Shown in pieces: positions 7,893 through 18,648 of a DNA stretch of 64,000 nucleotides (position 1 is its first letter; the number at the start of each line of letters is the position of its first letter). The stretch is from the NCBI GenBank assembly GCA_015056765.1, contig SVFQ01000008.1:62001-126000 (forward strand), given 5' to 3'. The notes under the pieces were generated by a model. The model searched no databases. It saw nothing but the letters and a program-made list of their open reading frames with translations, and was not told the origin of the DNA. The translations under genes were made by a program, and so were the position numbers. The DNA comes from Lachnospiraceae bacterium (GTDB taxonomy: Bacteria; Bacillota; Clostridia; Lachnospirales; Lachnospiraceae).

Positions 7893-9647
7893 TTAGGCTT
7901 TTTTCATATTCTCCGGGAACTGGCTCATATACAGTTTTGTATAGAATCCATTCTGCGCAAGCAGCTCTTTATGGGTTCCCTGTTCGATGACATTACCATC
8001 CTTCATCACCAGTATCAGGTCTGCTTCCTGTATGGTGGACAGTCTGTGAGCCACGATGAAACTGGTGCGTCCATCCATCAGCTTATGAAAAGCTTTCTGG
8101 ATTCGGATCTCTGTTCTGGTATCGATGGAACTGGTAGCCTCATCTAATATCAGCATAGGCGGTAAAGCCAGCATAACTCTGGCGATACACAGGAGCTGTT
8201 TTTGTCCTTGGGATAAGTTACCGCCATCTTCGGTAATCATGGTGTCATATCCCTGAGGCAATCGTTTGATAAAGCCGTGGGCATGGCTGGCTTTCGCTGC
8301 TTTCACCACTTCTTCTCTGGTGGCATCCGGCTTGCCAAAGGCGATATTATCATGGATGCTGCCACTCTTTAGCCAAGTGTCCTGCAGTACCATACCAAAT
8401 CCGCTTCGAAGGCTCTCTCTGGAGACGCTTCTGGTTTCCTTTCCGGATACATAGATGCTTCCCTCATCCACATCATAGAATCGCATCAACAGGTTAATCA
8501 GTGTGGTCTTGCCACAGCCTGTAGGGCCTACGATGGCGATTTTCTGCCCTGCATCCACCTTGACATTCAGATGTTCAATCAGGTTCTGCTCCGGTGTATA
8601 GGAGAAGCTTACGTCCTGAAGCTGCACCGTACCATCAAAGTGTGGGATGGTTTCACTGGGAGATGCTTTTTCCGGTTCTTCTTCTAACAAAGCGAAGACA
8701 CGGTTGGCACAGACAAAGGCATTCTGTAATTCCGTAATGACGCCGGAGATTTCATTGAAGGGCTTGGTATATTGGGTCGCATAACTTAGCATCACCGTCA
8801 AAAGACCTACGGTAAAATCTCCCTTGATGCACAACAGACCACCTACTACACCTACAATGGCATAGATGCAGTTATTGAGGAATCTGGTAGCCGGGTTGGT
8901 GGTAGAGGAATAAAAGATGGCTTGCAGGGAATACTGTCCCAATTTTTCATTCACTTTATCAAAGCGTCTTTGCATCTCTTCTTCCCGATGGAAAGATTTC
9001 ACCACTTTCAGATTTCCTATGGTCTCATCGATGATGGCTGTCTCATCCGCTCTGGCGGTGGATTGCTTTTCAAACATCACGTGGGTCTTCTGGGCCACAA
9101 ACTTCGCTACCAAAAGAGAGCTGGGAGTCAGGATAAATACAATCAACGCGATACGAATATCCAGCATAACCATGAATCCCAAGGTAATGAGTATGGTCAA
9201 AACGCCGGTAAAGAACTGGTTAAATCCCATCAAAAGGCCATCTGCGAACTGATCCACATCCGCTACAATACGACTCACCATATCACCTACCGGCTTTTTG
9301 TCGATATAGGAGAACGGCAGGACCTGAAGATGTGTAAAGGTTCTTTGACGCATGTCCTGAATCACACTGTAGGTCATCTTGTTATTGCAGATATTCATCA
9401 ACCATTGAATCAGTCCTGTGGAAAGAGCGATAATTGCCATCTTGGTCAGGATGGGCAGTAATGTGGCAAAATCCACTGCTCCCTTTCCTATAATACAATC
9501 CACTGCTTTACCCGTCAGAATCGGCAGATATAAAGTCAGCACTACGCTGGCAAAAGCAAATAGGATAGATAGTATCAGGAAAAACCAGTATGGCTGAATC
9601 AGTTTTAAAACTTTTCGAAGGGTTTCTTTATTACTTGTCTGCTTCAT
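7893..9647 (-). CDS. ABC exporter half-transporter (fused TMD-NBD), subunit 2
   Basis: 584 residues from MKQTSNKETLRK. An ABC_membrane domain with six helices (about 20-310) is followed by an ATPase: Walker A (GPTGCGKTTL), signature (LSQGQKQLLCIARV), Walker B (MLILDEATSSIDTRTE), H-loop (IVAHRLST). The sequence ETRSVSRESLRSGFGMVLQDTWL before the signature is the usual exporter Q-loop. The signature and catalytic Glu are canonical, so this subunit should hydrolyse ATP. The start at 9647 has AAGGAGG; the gene overlaps its partner's end by 17 nt. Together they would form a heterodimeric type IV exporter of drugs, lipids or peptides. Confidence 0.9.
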   Translation of the reverse strand: MKQTSNKETLRKVLKLIQPYWFFLILSILFAFASVVLTLYLPILTGKAVDCIIGKGAVDFATLLPILTKMAIIALSTGLIQWLMNICNNKMTYSVIQDMRQRTFTHLQVLPFSYIDKKPVGDMVSRIVADVDQFADGLLMGFNQFFTGVLTILITLGFMVMLDIRIALIVFILTPSSLLVAKFVAQKTHVMFEKQSTARADETAIIDETIGNLKVVKSFHREEEMQRRFDKVNEKLGQYSLQAIFYSSTTNPATRFLNNCIYAIVGVVGGLLCIKGDFTVGLLTVMLSYATQYTKPFNEISGVITELQNAFVCANRVFALLEEEPEKASPSETIPHFDGTVQLQDVSFSYTPEQNLIEHLNVKVDAGQKIAIVGPTGCGKTTLINLLMRFYDVDEGSIYVSGKETRSVSRESLRSGFGMVLQDTWLKSGSIHDNIAFGKPDATREEVVKAAKASHAHGFIKRLPQGYDTMITEDGGNLSQGQKQLLCIARVMLALPPMLILDEATSSIDTRTEIRIQKAFHKLMDGRTSFIVAHRLSTIQEADLILVMKDGNVIEQGTHKELLAQNGFYTKLYMSQFPENMKKA

Positions 9648-11373
9648 GACTACCCTCCTTTGGAAATTGTGAATAATAGATTTCCTGATAGGTTTCACAG
9701 GTATCTAAAAGTTCCTGATGAGTACCCTGGGCAATCAGCTTACCATCATCCAGCACCAGGATCTTATCCGCATCCATAATGGATGCGGTACGCTGAGATA
9801 TGATAAACACCGTTTGATCTGCTGCTGACTCCCTGATGGCTTTGCGCAAGTTCACATCTGTCAGATAGTCTAGTGCAGAAGCACTATCATCCAGAATCAA
9901 TACTTCCGGCTTTTTAATCAAAGTTCTGGCCAGGGATAAACGCTGTCGTTGTCCTCCGGATAGATTTTTACCACCCTGTTGCACACGGAACATCAATTGA
10001 AATTGCTTTTCTTCCACAAAATCCTTTGCCTGGGCTATCTCTAAAGCCTTCCAGCACTCTTCCTGGGTAGCGTCCTGTTTTCCCATCCGTAGGTTTTCCA
10101 AAATAGAGCCTCGAAACAGTACCGGCTTTTGCATAACGATACCCACTTTATCTAAAAGTGTGTTGGTTTCGTATGTGTCCACAGGCTTTCCGTCCAGAAA
10201 GACTGTTCCTTCCGTAACAGGGTAGAAGCCGCAAAGGAGTTGCATCAAAGTACTTTTTCCTGCACCGGTTCCACCGATAATACCGATGAGTTCGCCTTTC
10301 TTTACCTGAAAGCTGATATCCTCCAGGGCCAGATCACCGGCACCTTCATAAGCGAAGTTTACATGGCGATACTCTACATACGCATCAGAAGATTCGCTGC
10401 TTTCTGCCAATGTTTTTTCTTTTTCCACCGTCAGTTCCTTCTCCAGCACTTCCGATACACGGTTCAGGCAGGCGATGGCCTTTGTCACCAGAATAATGAG
10501 ATTCGCCAGCTTAATCAGCTCTACCAAAATCTGGGACATATAGTTAATGAGTGCAACCACTTCACCTGTGGTCAGCGCCCCAACCTGGACTCTTAAACTT
10601 CCCTGGTGAATCAGTACCACCAAGGCTATATTGATTCCCACATAAGTAAGGGGATTTAAAAGTGCAGAGACGCGACCTACTGCCTCCTGTAATTTGCGAA
10701 GGGTCTTATTCTCCTTCCGGAAGCCCTCTATTTCATCCTGTTCTTTCCGAAAAGCCCTGATGACTCTGCCACCTGTCAGGTTTTCTCTGGTACGGCCCAG
10801 CACCTGATCCAGCATAGCCTGGACTTTGCGATATCCGGGAATGGTAGAAAGCAAAATCGCAAATACCACCACACTTAAAACCGGGATGATTACTGCAAAT
10901 ACAACCGCTGCCTCTACGTCAATGGTAAAAGCCATAGCCATAGCACCAAAAACGATAAAGGGCGAGCGAAGAAAAAGTCGAAGCACCATATTGATACCGG
11001 ACTGCACCTGGTTGATATCGCTGGTCATACGGGTAATCATGGTACCGGTACCCACTTCATCGATTTCTGTAAAAGAAAACTTCTGCAGTTTCTCAAACAT
11101 AGCACGACGCATGGCTGTAGCAGCACCTGTGGCTGCTTTTGCCGCAAAAAACTGCGCGGTAATGGAGCATGCCAATCCAACAATGGCTAAAAGGAGCATC
11201 AAGCCTCCTGATTGCCAAATCACTGCCATGTTATCTTTTTTGATGCCTTGATCTATCATCCGTACCACTACCAGTGGAACAAAAAGTTCAAAGCATGCTT
11301 CTAATAGTTTAAAAAGTGGGGCCAATACGGTTTCTTTTTTGTAGGCGCCCATAAACTTTTTAAGGGTTTTCAT
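9631..11373 (-). CDS. ABC exporter half-transporter (fused TMD-NBD), subunit 1
   Basis: 580 residues: six-helix transmembrane domain (about 15-300) then an ATPase with Walker A (GGTGAGKST), signature ([15 protein letters not shown]) and Walker B (VLILDDSASALDYLTD). The residue after Walker B is Asp instead of the catalytic Glu, and the H-loop position reads ISQRTAS (Gln for His). This is the degenerate site seen in one partner of heterodimeric exporters such as BmrCD, LmrCD and TM287/288. The pair with 7893-9647 should therefore have one consensus and one degenerate ATP site. It starts 18 nt after radA and is probably co-transcribed with it. Confidence 0.92.
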   Translation of the reverse strand: MKTLKKFMGAYKKETVLAPLFKLLEACFELFVPLVVVRMIDQGIKKDNMAVIWQSGGLMLLLAIVGLACSITAQFFAAKAATGAATAMRRAMFEKLQKFSFTEIDEVGTGTMITRMTSDINQVQSGINMVLRLFLRSPFIVFGAMAMAFTIDVEAAVVFAVIIPVLSVVVFAILLSTIPGYRKVQAMLDQVLGRTRENLTGGRVIRAFRKEQDEIEGFRKENKTLRKLQEAVGRVSALLNPLTYVGINIALVVLIHQGSLRVQVGALTTGEVVALINYMSQILVELIKLANLIILVTKAIACLNRVSEVLEKELTVEKEKTLAESSESSDAYVEYRHVNFAYEGAGDLALEDISFQVKKGELIGIIGGTGAGKSTLMQLLCGFYPVTEGTVFLDGKPVDTYETNTLLDKVGIVMQKPVLFRGSILENLRMGKQDATQEECWKALEIAQAKDFVEEKQFQLMFRVQQGGKNLSGGQRQRLSLARTLIKKPEVLILDDSASALDYLTDVNLRKAIRESAADQTVFIISQRTASIMDADKILVLDDGKLIAQGTHQELLDTCETYQEIYYSQFPKEGSHEADK

Positions 11374-11391
11374 CTAAACACCATCCTGCTG

Positions 11392-12777
11392 TCATAGTAC
11401 ATCTAAAACGTCTTTCAAGGAACGTACTCCGATCAGTTCTACTTTATGATCTCCTGCTTCATTCTGAATGGATTTCAGATTGGTTGCAGGTACCATCACT
11501 TTGGAAAATCCCAGTTTCGCTGCTTCCTTCACTCTAGCTGCAGCCATGCTGACAGAACGTACCTCGCCGCTTAAGCCTACTTCGCCAAAAACTGCCAGTT
11601 TGCTGTCTACCGGCACATTTCTAAAACTGCTGACGATGGCTACCACGATTCCTAAGTCCATGGCAGGTTCTCCGATTTTCATACCACCCGCCAGGTTTAC
11701 ATAAGCATCGCAATCCCCCACGTGAAGGTTGCATTTTTTCTCCAGTACCGCCATTAACAGATTCACTCTGTTGTAGTCGATACCCATGGCCTGTCTTTTC
11801 GGGAATCCGAAATTCGTAGGGCTTACTAATGCCTGAATCTCCGTTAGAATCGGTCTGGTGCCCTCCATGGAGCAAGCCACTACAGATCCACTGGCATCCA
11901 CAGATTTGCCTTCTAACATGAATTCCGATGGATTGCTGACTTCCACAAGCCCCTCTTCTCGCATTTCAAAGACACCGATTTCATTGGTGGAACCGAAACG
12001 ATTCTTCACACCACGCAGGATACGATAGCTGGCGAAACGGTCTCCCTCGAAATACAGCACCGTATCCACCATATGTTCCAGAACTCTAGGTCCTGCCACG
12101 GTTCCTTCTTTGGTAACATGTCCTACGATAAAGGTGGCGATGTTCCAGCCTTTTGCTACTTGTAAAAGCTGTGCTGTCACTTCTCGAACCTGGGATACCG
12201 AGCCTGGGGATGCACTGGCGGTATCTGTATACATAGTCTGAATACTATCGATGACCAGTACATCCGGCTTCACTTTTTCTACCACGCCTCGGATTACATC
12301 CAGATCTGTTTCGCAAAGGAGCAATAGCTCATCTGCAAACTGACCTAATCTGTCTGCTCGCATTTTAATCTGCTCGCCGGATTCCTCTCCGGAGACGTAC
12401 AGCACTTTACGCTTTTCTTCCGCAAAAGATTTACAAACTTGAAGGAGCAGCGTAGATTTACCGATACCAGGATCACCACCCACCAGCACCAGGGAGCCAT
12501 CTACCATGCCACCACCCAGTACTCTGTCCATTTCTGCAAATCCGGTACTATGACGTTTCTCGTTGCCTGCCTTTACGGTATTTAGTTTCATTGCCTCTAC
12601 GTGCTTATCTTTACGCAAAGAGGCCTGGGATGTTGCTCCCAGGCCTGCCGTAGTAGGTTTGATTGTTTCTTCTACAAGGGTATTCCACTGCTTGCAAGCC
12701 GGGCACTGACCTAGCCATTTGCTGGATTCATAGCCGCACTCTTGACAGAAAAATACGGTTTGCATTTTCTTTGCCAT
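11392..12777 (-). CDS. radA: DNA repair protein RadA (Sms)
   Basis: 461 residues, the usual family length. It carries an N-terminal C4 zinc finger (CQECGYESSKWLGQCPAC), a RecA-like core with Walker A (GDPGIGKSTL), the family-specific KNRFGS motif, and a C-terminal Lon-protease-like domain. RadA is a DnaB-like helicase that helps process recombination intermediates in the cytoplasm. It lies directly downstream of clpC (8 nt), the standard Firmicutes order, and upstream of the ABC exporter pair. Confidence 0.98.
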   Translation of the reverse strand: MAKKMQTVFFCQECGYESSKWLGQCPACKQWNTLVEETIKPTTAGLGATSQASLRKDKHVEAMKLNTVKAGNEKRHSTGFAEMDRVLGGGMVDGSLVLVGGDPGIGKSTLLLQVCKSFAEEKRKVLYVSGEESGEQIKMRADRLGQFADELLLLCETDLDVIRGVVEKVKPDVLVIDSIQTMYTDTASASPGSVSQVREVTAQLLQVAKGWNIATFIVGHVTKEGTVAGPRVLEHMVDTVLYFEGDRFASYRILRGVKNRFGSTNEIGVFEMREEGLVEVSNPSEFMLEGKSVDASGSVVACSMEGTRPILTEIQALVSPTNFGFPKRQAMGIDYNRVNLLMAVLEKKCNLHVGDCDAYVNLAGGMKIGEPAMDLGIVVAIVSSFRNVPVDSKLAVFGEVGLSGEVRSVSMAAARVKEAAKLGFSKVMVPATNLKSIQNEAGDHKVELIGVRSLKDVLDVL

Positions 12778-12785
12778 ATCATTCC

Positions 12786-15236
12786 TTACTTAGACACCTG
12801 AAAATCTACATGATCTTTTTTCCAATAGACTTTCACTTTGTCGCCCTGTTTTACTCTCTTTGCAAGGATTTCCTCTGCGAAAGGATCCTCGATTACTGAC
12901 TGGATTGCTCTACGAAGGGGTCTGGCACCCATCTTCTTATCCGCATATTTTTCCACCAGATGTTTCTTCATACCGGGAGTAATCTCCAGGGTAATATCCA
13001 TCTGCTGTTTGCAGCGTTTTACCAGATTAGAAGCCAGTAGGGTAACGATTTTCTGCATATCCTGATTCTGTAGCTGATGGAACACGATGATCTCATCGAT
13101 ACGGTTAATGAACTCCGGTTTGAAGGCTTTCTTCACCTCGTCCATAACACCTTTCTTCATAGCCTCATAATCCTGTTCCTCTGTGGTTTGGGTCAGGAAT
13201 CCCAAATTCTTAGGCTCTACGATTTTCTTTGCACCCAGGTTGGATGTCATAATCAGAATCGTATTCTTAAAGCTTACCTTGCGTCCTTTAGAATCTGTAA
13301 TGTGTCCATCATCAAATACCTGCAATAGGATATTGAACACATCCGGATGTGCCTTCTCTACTTCATCAAATAAAACGACGGAATATGGATTACGACGAAC
13401 TTTTTCGGAAAGCTGTCCGCCATCATCAAAGCCTACATATCCCGGAGGAGATCCAATCATCTTAGACACAGAGTGTCCTTCCATGTACTCGGACATATCC
13501 ACACGAATCAGCGCATCCTCAGAACCAAACATTGCTTCTGCTAAAGCTTTACTTAGTTCTGTCTTACCTACACCGGTAGGACCAAGGAATAGGAAGGAAG
13601 CAATGGGTCTATTAGGATCCTGCAAGCCCACACGTCCACGACGCATTGCGCGGCTTACTGCCTCCACCGCCTCTTCTTGTCCAATCACACGTTTATGTAA
13701 GATAGACTCCAGTTTCAGAAGTCTTTCACTTTCTTTTTCTTCCAGCTTCTTAAGCGGAATCTTCGTCCACTTAGAGGTCACTTCCGCTACATCTTCTGCT
13801 GTAACTTCCAGTACCTTCACATCCTGGCCGCCATGTTTGCGAAGTCTGTTCATCTTCTTAATCAGTGCATCCTGTTCCTCACGGATTTTCTTTGCACGGA
13901 TGAAATCTTCATGGCGAAGGCAATTCTCGATTTGTAAATCCATATCTCCAATCAAAGCTTCCAGTTCATGAAGCTTCTCAGGAGATTTGGTACCACGTAA
14001 TCTTACGGCTGCACCGGCCTCATCCAATAAGTCGATGGCCTTATCCGGAAGTCTACGATCATTGATATATCTGCCGGATAATTTGACAGCTGTCTCTAAG
14101 GCTTCCTGGGTATATTTTACTTTGTGGTGTTCTTCGTACTGACCGCAGATTCCCTTTAGGATATCCAGTGTCTGCTCTTCTGTCGGTTCCTCTACAGTAA
14201 CAGGTTGGAAGCGTCGCTCCAGGGCTGCATCTTTCTCTATGTACTTACGGTACTCATCTAAGGTAGTAGCGCCAATAAGCTGTAGCTCACCTCTGGATAA
14301 GGCAGGCTTTAGCATATTGGAAGCATCGATGGCACCTTCCGCTCCACCGGCACCAATTAAGGTATGCAGCTCATCTAAGAAGAGCAGCACATCTCCTCTG
14401 GAAGTCACTTCCGCTACCAGTTTCTTCATACGCTCTTCAAACTCGCCACGGTACTTACTGCCGGCTACCAGCCCGGATAAATCCAATATCAGAACTCTTT
14501 TTCCCTGGACAGTAAAAGGTACGTTACCAGCTGCAATGCGCTGAGCAAGGCCCTCTACTACTGCAGTTTTACCTACACCGGGCTCGCCGATAAGGCAAGG
14601 GTTATTCTTCGTACGACGGCTTAGGATCTGCACCACGCGCTGAATCTCATCTTCTCTGCCGATGACCGGATCCAGTTCCCCCATTCTGGCCTGTGCAGTC
14701 AAGTCTCTACTGTACTGTTCCAGAATCGAGCCCTTCTTCTTCTGTCCGGCTCCCTGCTGCTTTCCAATTCCCAAGTCCTGCTTTGCGATAGCAGGGTCCT
14801 GTCCCATGGCTACCAACACATCCTGGTATAATTTCTGAATAGAAATCCTTCCGGTAGAAAGCATACGGACTGCCACATTATCCTGCTCCTTTAAAAGGGC
14901 TAACAGAAGATGCTCCGTACCAATCAGCTTTGCACCAAAGCGTTCTGCCAGTTCAGCAGCTTCTTCCAGCACAATCTCTGCCTTTGGAGAAAAGCCTTCT
15001 CTGTCCTGCAAGACAACACCCACATCCGGTGCAATGTAATCCGATATCAACGATAAAAGTGCACCCTCTTCCAACCCGTTTTGTTCCAGGATGGTAGAAG
15101 CCACACTTCCTTTTTCTTGTAATAAGCCTACAAGGATATGTTCTGTTCCAACATATCCTTGTCCGGCATTCTTAGCTACTTTTCCGGCACGTTTTAAGAC
15201 TGCTTGTGCCTTCTCTGTAAAAGAACTATTTTGCAT
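12786..15236 (-). CDS. clpC: ATP-dependent Clp protease ATPase subunit ClpC
   Basis: 816 residues. Two Clp_N repeats (about 5-145), AAA+ domain 1 (Walker A GEPGVGKT, Walker [15 protein letters not shown]), a middle UVR-like stretch (about 420-470, [15 protein letters not shown]), AAA+ domain 2 ([10 protein letters not shown]) and a ClpB-D2-small C-domain. It unfolds substrates for ClpP. In many Firmicutes clpC follows ctsR-mcsA-mcsB. Here none of these is present, and clpC follows an SH3 membrane-protein gene whose stop it overlaps by one nt (TAATG), so classical CtsR/McsB operon control is not evident. Confidence 0.97.
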   Translation of the reverse strand: MQNSSFTEKAQAVLKRAGKVAKNAGQGYVGTEHILVGLLQEKGSVASTILEQNGLEEGALLSLISDYIAPDVGVVLQDREGFSPKAEIVLEEAAELAERFGAKLIGTEHLLLALLKEQDNVAVRMLSTGRISIQKLYQDVLVAMGQDPAIAKQDLGIGKQQGAGQKKKGSILEQYSRDLTAQARMGELDPVIGREDEIQRVVQILSRRTKNNPCLIGEPGVGKTAVVEGLAQRIAAGNVPFTVQGKRVLILDLSGLVAGSKYRGEFEERMKKLVAEVTSRGDVLLFLDELHTLIGAGGAEGAIDASNMLKPALSRGELQLIGATTLDEYRKYIEKDAALERRFQPVTVEEPTEEQTLDILKGICGQYEEHHKVKYTQEALETAVKLSGRYINDRRLPDKAIDLLDEAGAAVRLRGTKSPEKLHELEALIGDMDLQIENCLRHEDFIRAKKIREEQDALIKKMNRLRKHGGQDVKVLEVTAEDVAEVTSKWTKIPLKKLEEKESERLLKLESILHKRVIGQEEAVEAVSRAMRRGRVGLQDPNRPIASFLFLGPTGVGKTELSKALAEAMFGSEDALIRVDMSEYMEGHSVSKMIGSPPGYVGFDDGGQLSEKVRRNPYSVVLFDEVEKAHPDVFNILLQVFDDGHITDSKGRKVSFKNTILIMTSNLGAKKIVEPKNLGFLTQTTEEQDYEAMKKGVMDEVKKAFKPEFINRIDEIIVFHQLQNQDMQKIVTLLASNLVKRCKQQMDITLEITPGMKKHLVEKYADKKMGARPLRRAIQSVIEDPFAEEILAKRVKQGDKVKVYWKKDHVDFQVSK

Positions 15237-16741
15237 TACTCAATATTATCCTCATCAATAAAGGAGAAATCCAAATCATCATCGTCAGTCAGGAAATTTT
15301 TAGACTTCCACGGTACATCAGACTTTGGTTTTCTCTCCGGCTGTGGTTCTGCCGGTCTTCTTCTTTCTCCCTGTACAGGGCGTCTTTCATCCTCCTCCGA
15401 ACGACGTCTTGCCGCTTCTTCCGGGCGGCGTCTTGGTGCCCCTTCCGGGCGACGTCTTTCACCTTCTTCCGGACGGCGTCTTGGCGCTCCTTCCGGACGA
15501 CGTTTTGGTGCTCCTTCCGGGCGACGTCTGGCTGCTTCTTCCGGGCGACGACCACCACGAGTAGGAACCACGATCATATCCTCATCTTCGTCCTCATCCT
15601 CGTCATCATCTTCGTCATCATCTGTTACGATTCGGCGAACAGGTCTGCGCTGTTCCGGTCGACGAGCAGGTGCCGGACGACGTCTAGGCATATCGTCTTC
15701 CTCATCATCCTCATCTTCTTCCATATCGCGAACTTTGAAGAAGAAGAAAATAGCTGCTGCCAGTGCGATTAAGAATAAAACAACTGCTACGATAAAAAAG
15801 ATTTCAAAACGTTTTGCTTGGGCTTTTGCAGTGGTCAGTTCTTCATCACCACCCTGGGCTGCTGCCAAAAGGTCATTTAATCGAATACGTTTGCTTTCTG
15901 TATCGGTATGCTTATCTAAGAACCAGTCTCCTGTACCGTCATCCCCTGTAATATAGTTCAGTTCATATACAGGCTCTCCTGCCGGTACTTGAGGAGTATT
16001 TACTACCGGCTGTTCTTCTACAACAGGCTGCTCTTCCACAACGGTTTCCGTCTCTGCTACCGTTTCTGTCTCTACTGTAACCTCCGCTGCAGGAGTGTCA
16101 GTTGTAGTACTGGTATCCGTAGTGGTGGTTGCTTCCGGTGTACCAATTTTAAGCAGATCTTCACGAACAAAACCAACTTTACCGGAATCCAGGCGTACCT
16201 GATACCAGTTCTTACCGTCTGTACCTGTACCGGAACCGGTGATGGTTACGGTCTGGTTTTTCTTTACCGCTGCCACAACACCTGCATCGGTGGAAGCCTG
16301 CTCTCTTACATTGGCAGAGCCTGCTGTGATATAGGCAGCCTTCTCATCCATGTTGGTAACCTGGGTAACAGGTACTTCTTTTTTGGTTTCAGTGGTTGTG
16401 CTTGTAGTATTTGTCGTTGTAGAATTTGTCGTTGTGGTAGTTGTTGCGCCACCTGCTTTGGTGATCAGGTCGGAACGAATATAGCCTGTGCTGGTACCAT
16501 TCACATAAATTTTGCACCAGGTATAGCCATCAGCTCCGCTTACTTCCTCGATAACATCTACGGTAGCACCTGCTTTCGCGCTGCCTACCACTTCACTATC
16601 TGTACCTGCTGTTGCTCTGATTTTTGCCGGACCGGAAGATACAGTTGCACTGTAATTTGCCAGTACATCCACTGACCCTGTCATAAAGACAAAGGCTGCC
16701 AGTCCCATTGCACATACCCGTGTCAAAATTTTCTTTTTCAT
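15236..16741 (-). CDS. Membrane-anchored SH3-domain protein with Arg-rich repeat tail
   Basis: 501 residues. A signal-like N-terminus, two bacterial SH3 (SH3b) domains (about 30-90 and 135-200, with GYIRSDLI and GFVREDLL endings) joined by Thr-rich linkers, an acidic and Val-rich stretch (200-260), one membrane helix (about 308-332, IFFIVAVVLFLIALAAAIFFFF), then a strongly charged tail. The tail starts acidic (DEDDEEDD), turns basic with about eight 8-residue Arg-Arg-Arg-Pro-Glu units, and ends acidic. The SH3b part would bind peptidoglycan outside; the tail would be cytoplasmic. Role unknown. It sits between purD (12 nt away) and clpC. Confidence 0.85.
   Translation of the reverse strand: MKKKILTRVCAMGLAAFVFMTGSVDVLANYSATVSSGPAKIRATAGTDSEVVGSAKAGATVDVIEEVSGADGYTWCKIYVNGTSTGYIRSDLITKAGGATTTTTTNSTTTNTTSTTTETKKEVPVTQVTNMDEKAAYITAGSANVREQASTDAGVVAAVKKNQTVTITGSGTGTDGKNWYQVRLDSGKVGFVREDLLKIGTPEATTTTDTSTTTDTPAAEVTVETETVAETETVVEEQPVVEEQPVVNTPQVPAGEPVYELNYITGDDGTGDWFLDKHTDTESKRIRLNDLLAAAQGGDEELTTAKAQAKRFEIFFIVAVVLFLIALAAAIFFFFKVRDMEEDEDDEEDDMPRRRPAPARRPEQRRPVRRIVTDDDEDDDEDEDEDEDMIVVPTRGGRRPEEAARRRPEGAPKRRPEGAPRRRPEEGERRRPEGAPRRRPEEAARRRSEEDERRPVQGERRRPAEPQPERKPKSDVPWKSKNFLTDDDDLDFSFIDEDNIE
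15345..15555. repeat. 24-bp tandem repeats coding RRRPEGAP-like units
   Basis: About eight in-frame 24-bp units (plus-strand core CTTCCGGGCGACGTCTTGG) code for variants of the octapeptide RRRPEGAP / RRRPEEAA in the cytoplasmic tail of the SH3 membrane protein. The units are diverged by a few bases each and the last ones are degenerate. Confidence 0.85.
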
Positions 16742-16753
16742 GTGATCTCCTTT

Positions 16754-18028
16754 TTACTGCTCCAAAGCCTTTCCGATATCATGGCGCATGTATTTATTCT
16801 CAAACTGCACCCATTCTGTAGCTTCGTAAGCTTTCTTCCGAGCTTCTAAAAGCGTATCAGCCTTTGCTGTCACACCTAAAACTCTACCGCCATTTGTGAC
16901 GATGTTCCCTTGTTCATTGAAAGCTGTACCGGCATGGAAACAGAAATAGTCTTCCTTACCGTCAAACTTTTCTAATCCTTGAATCTCGAAGCCTTTCTTA
17001 TAGGATACTGGGTATCCATCTGAGGCTAATACCACACAAACAGCCGCTTTGTCTTCAAATTGTAAATCAATTTGATCCAGCGTACCGTCGATGCAAGACT
17101 CCATCACTTCTACTATATCATTTTTTAGTCTTGGAAGCACTACCTGTGCTTCAGGATCTCCAAATCTGGCATTATATTCTAATACGCGAGGTCCTTTTTC
17201 TGTCAGCATCAGACCAAAGAAAATGATACCTTTAAATTCTCTGCCTTCTGCTTTCATGGCATCTACCGTAGCCTGATAGATATACTTTTTGCAGAATGCA
17301 TCCACATCCTCCGTATAGAAAGGACTTGGACTGAAGGTTCCCATACCACCGGTGTTGAGTCCTTCGTTGTTATCCTTCGCTCTTTTATGATCCTGGGCAG
17401 AAGACATGATTTTGATGGTTTTGCCATCTACAAAGCTCAGTACAGACACTTCTCTACCGGTCATGAATTCTTCGATGACCATACGATTTCCGGCACTACC
17501 AAACTTCTTGTCTTCCATGATTTCTTTCACACCGGCTAAGGCTTCTTCTTTGGTGTTGCAGATCAATACGCCTTTACCAAGTGCAAGACCATCCGCTTTT
17601 AATACAACCGGATAGGTATCGGATTCTTCCAGATAGCGAATGGCTTCCTTCGGATCATCAAAGGTTTCATAAGCCGCTGTAGGAATACTGTACTTTTTCA
17701 TCAAATCCTTGGAAAAAGCTTTACTGCCTTCCAGGATAGCTGCATTCTTTTTCGGTCCAAATACGCGGATGCCTGCTTTTTCGATTTCATCAGCCAGGCC
17801 ACCTACCAACGGATCATCCGGTCCTACGATGACCAAATCCACTTCTTTTTCTTTTGCGAATGCTACGACTTTATCGAATTCCATTACACCGATTGGTGCG
17901 CACTCTGCAATCTGTGCGATTCCGGCGTTACCGGGTACACAGTATAATTTCTCTACCTTTGGACTCTTTTTTACGCAAGTTGCAATGGCGTGCTCTCTGC
18001 CGCCACCCCCGACGATTAACACTTTCAT
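16754..18028 (-). CDS. purD: Phosphoribosylamine-glycine ligase (GARS)
   Basis: 424 residues, family-typical. It starts with a glycine-rich MKVLIVGGGGREHAI, has the ATP-grasp region (LKADGLALGKGV) and the GARS signature RFGDPEAQVVL. It catalyses the ATP-dependent joining of glycine to phosphoribosylamine, step 2 of purine synthesis. It is downstream of purN (26 nt) and upstream of the SH3 protein gene. Confidence 0.98.
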   Translation of the reverse strand: MKVLIVGGGGREHAIATCVKKSPKVEKLYCVPGNAGIAQIAECAPIGVMEFDKVVAFAKEKEVDLVIVGPDDPLVGGLADEIEKAGIRVFGPKKNAAILEGSKAFSKDLMKKYSIPTAAYETFDDPKEAIRYLEESDTYPVVLKADGLALGKGVLICNTKEEALAGVKEIMEDKKFGSAGNRMVIEEFMTGREVSVLSFVDGKTIKIMSSAQDHKRAKDNNEGLNTGGMGTFSPSPFYTEDVDAFCKKYIYQATVDAMKAEGREFKGIIFFGLMLTEKGPRVLEYNARFGDPEAQVVLPRLKNDIVEVMESCIDGTLDQIDLQFEDKAAVCVVLASDGYPVSYKKGFEIQGLEKFDGKEDYFCFHAGTAFNEQGNIVTNGGRVLGVTAKADTLLEARKKAYEATEWVQFENKYMRHDIGKALEQ

Positions 18029-18054
18029 AACAAACCCTCTATTCTACTCTTAAC

Positions 18055-18648
18055 TTAGACCTGGCCATGGGCAATCATCTGAATTGCCTGAGGCAGGATC
18101 TCCCACTCTGCTTCTTCCATGACACGACGCTGCAATACTTCCGGTGTATCTCCCTTTTGTACTGCCACTGCTTTCTGTAAAATGATGGGACCTGTATCTG
18201 TCCCCTCATCCACAAAGTGCACCGTAGCACCGGTAAGTTTTACCCCTCTTTTCAGTGCTGCTTCGTGTACTTTCAGCCCATAGTACCCTGTTCCGCAAAA
18301 AGAAGGAATCAGGGACGGATGGATATTGATGATTTTGCCTGCATAGGCTCTGATCATCTCCGGTGGAATCACCACCAGAAATCCGGCAAGCACGATAAGA
18401 TCCGGCTTTGCTGCATCCACTGCCTGTAAAAGTCCGGCATAAAATGCCTCTCTATCAGGATAATCCTTTGGGCTTACCACTTCTGCCTCTACTCCGGCTT
18501 TCTTTGCTCTTTCCAGCGCAAAGGCACCGTAATTATTACTGATGACCTTTACGATTTCCACATCCGTAATGGTACCATTTTCTACTTTATCCAGGATTGC
18601 CTGCAGATTTGTACCGCCACCGGATACCAGTACCAGTACTCTTAACAT
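18055..18648 (-). CDS. purN: Phosphoribosylglycinamide formyltransferase
   Basis: 197 residues. [10 protein letters not shown] at the N-terminus, catalytic NIHPSLIP and the formyl-tetrahydrofolate site [10 protein letters not shown]. The active-site Asn, His and Asp can all be seen. It transfers a formyl group from 10-formyl-THF to GAR, step 3 of purine synthesis. Its ATG overlaps the end of purM by 7 nt, indicating coupled translation. Confidence 0.98.
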   Translation of the reverse strand: MLRVLVLVSGGGTNLQAILDKVENGTITDVEIVKVISNNYGAFALERAKKAGVEAEVVSPKDYPDREAFYAGLLQAVDAAKPDLIVLAGFLVVIPPEMIRAYAGKIINIHPSLIPSFCGTGYYGLKVHEAALKRGVKLTGATVHFVDEGTDTGPIILQKAVAVQKGDTPEVLQRRVMEEAEWEILPQAIQMIAHGQV

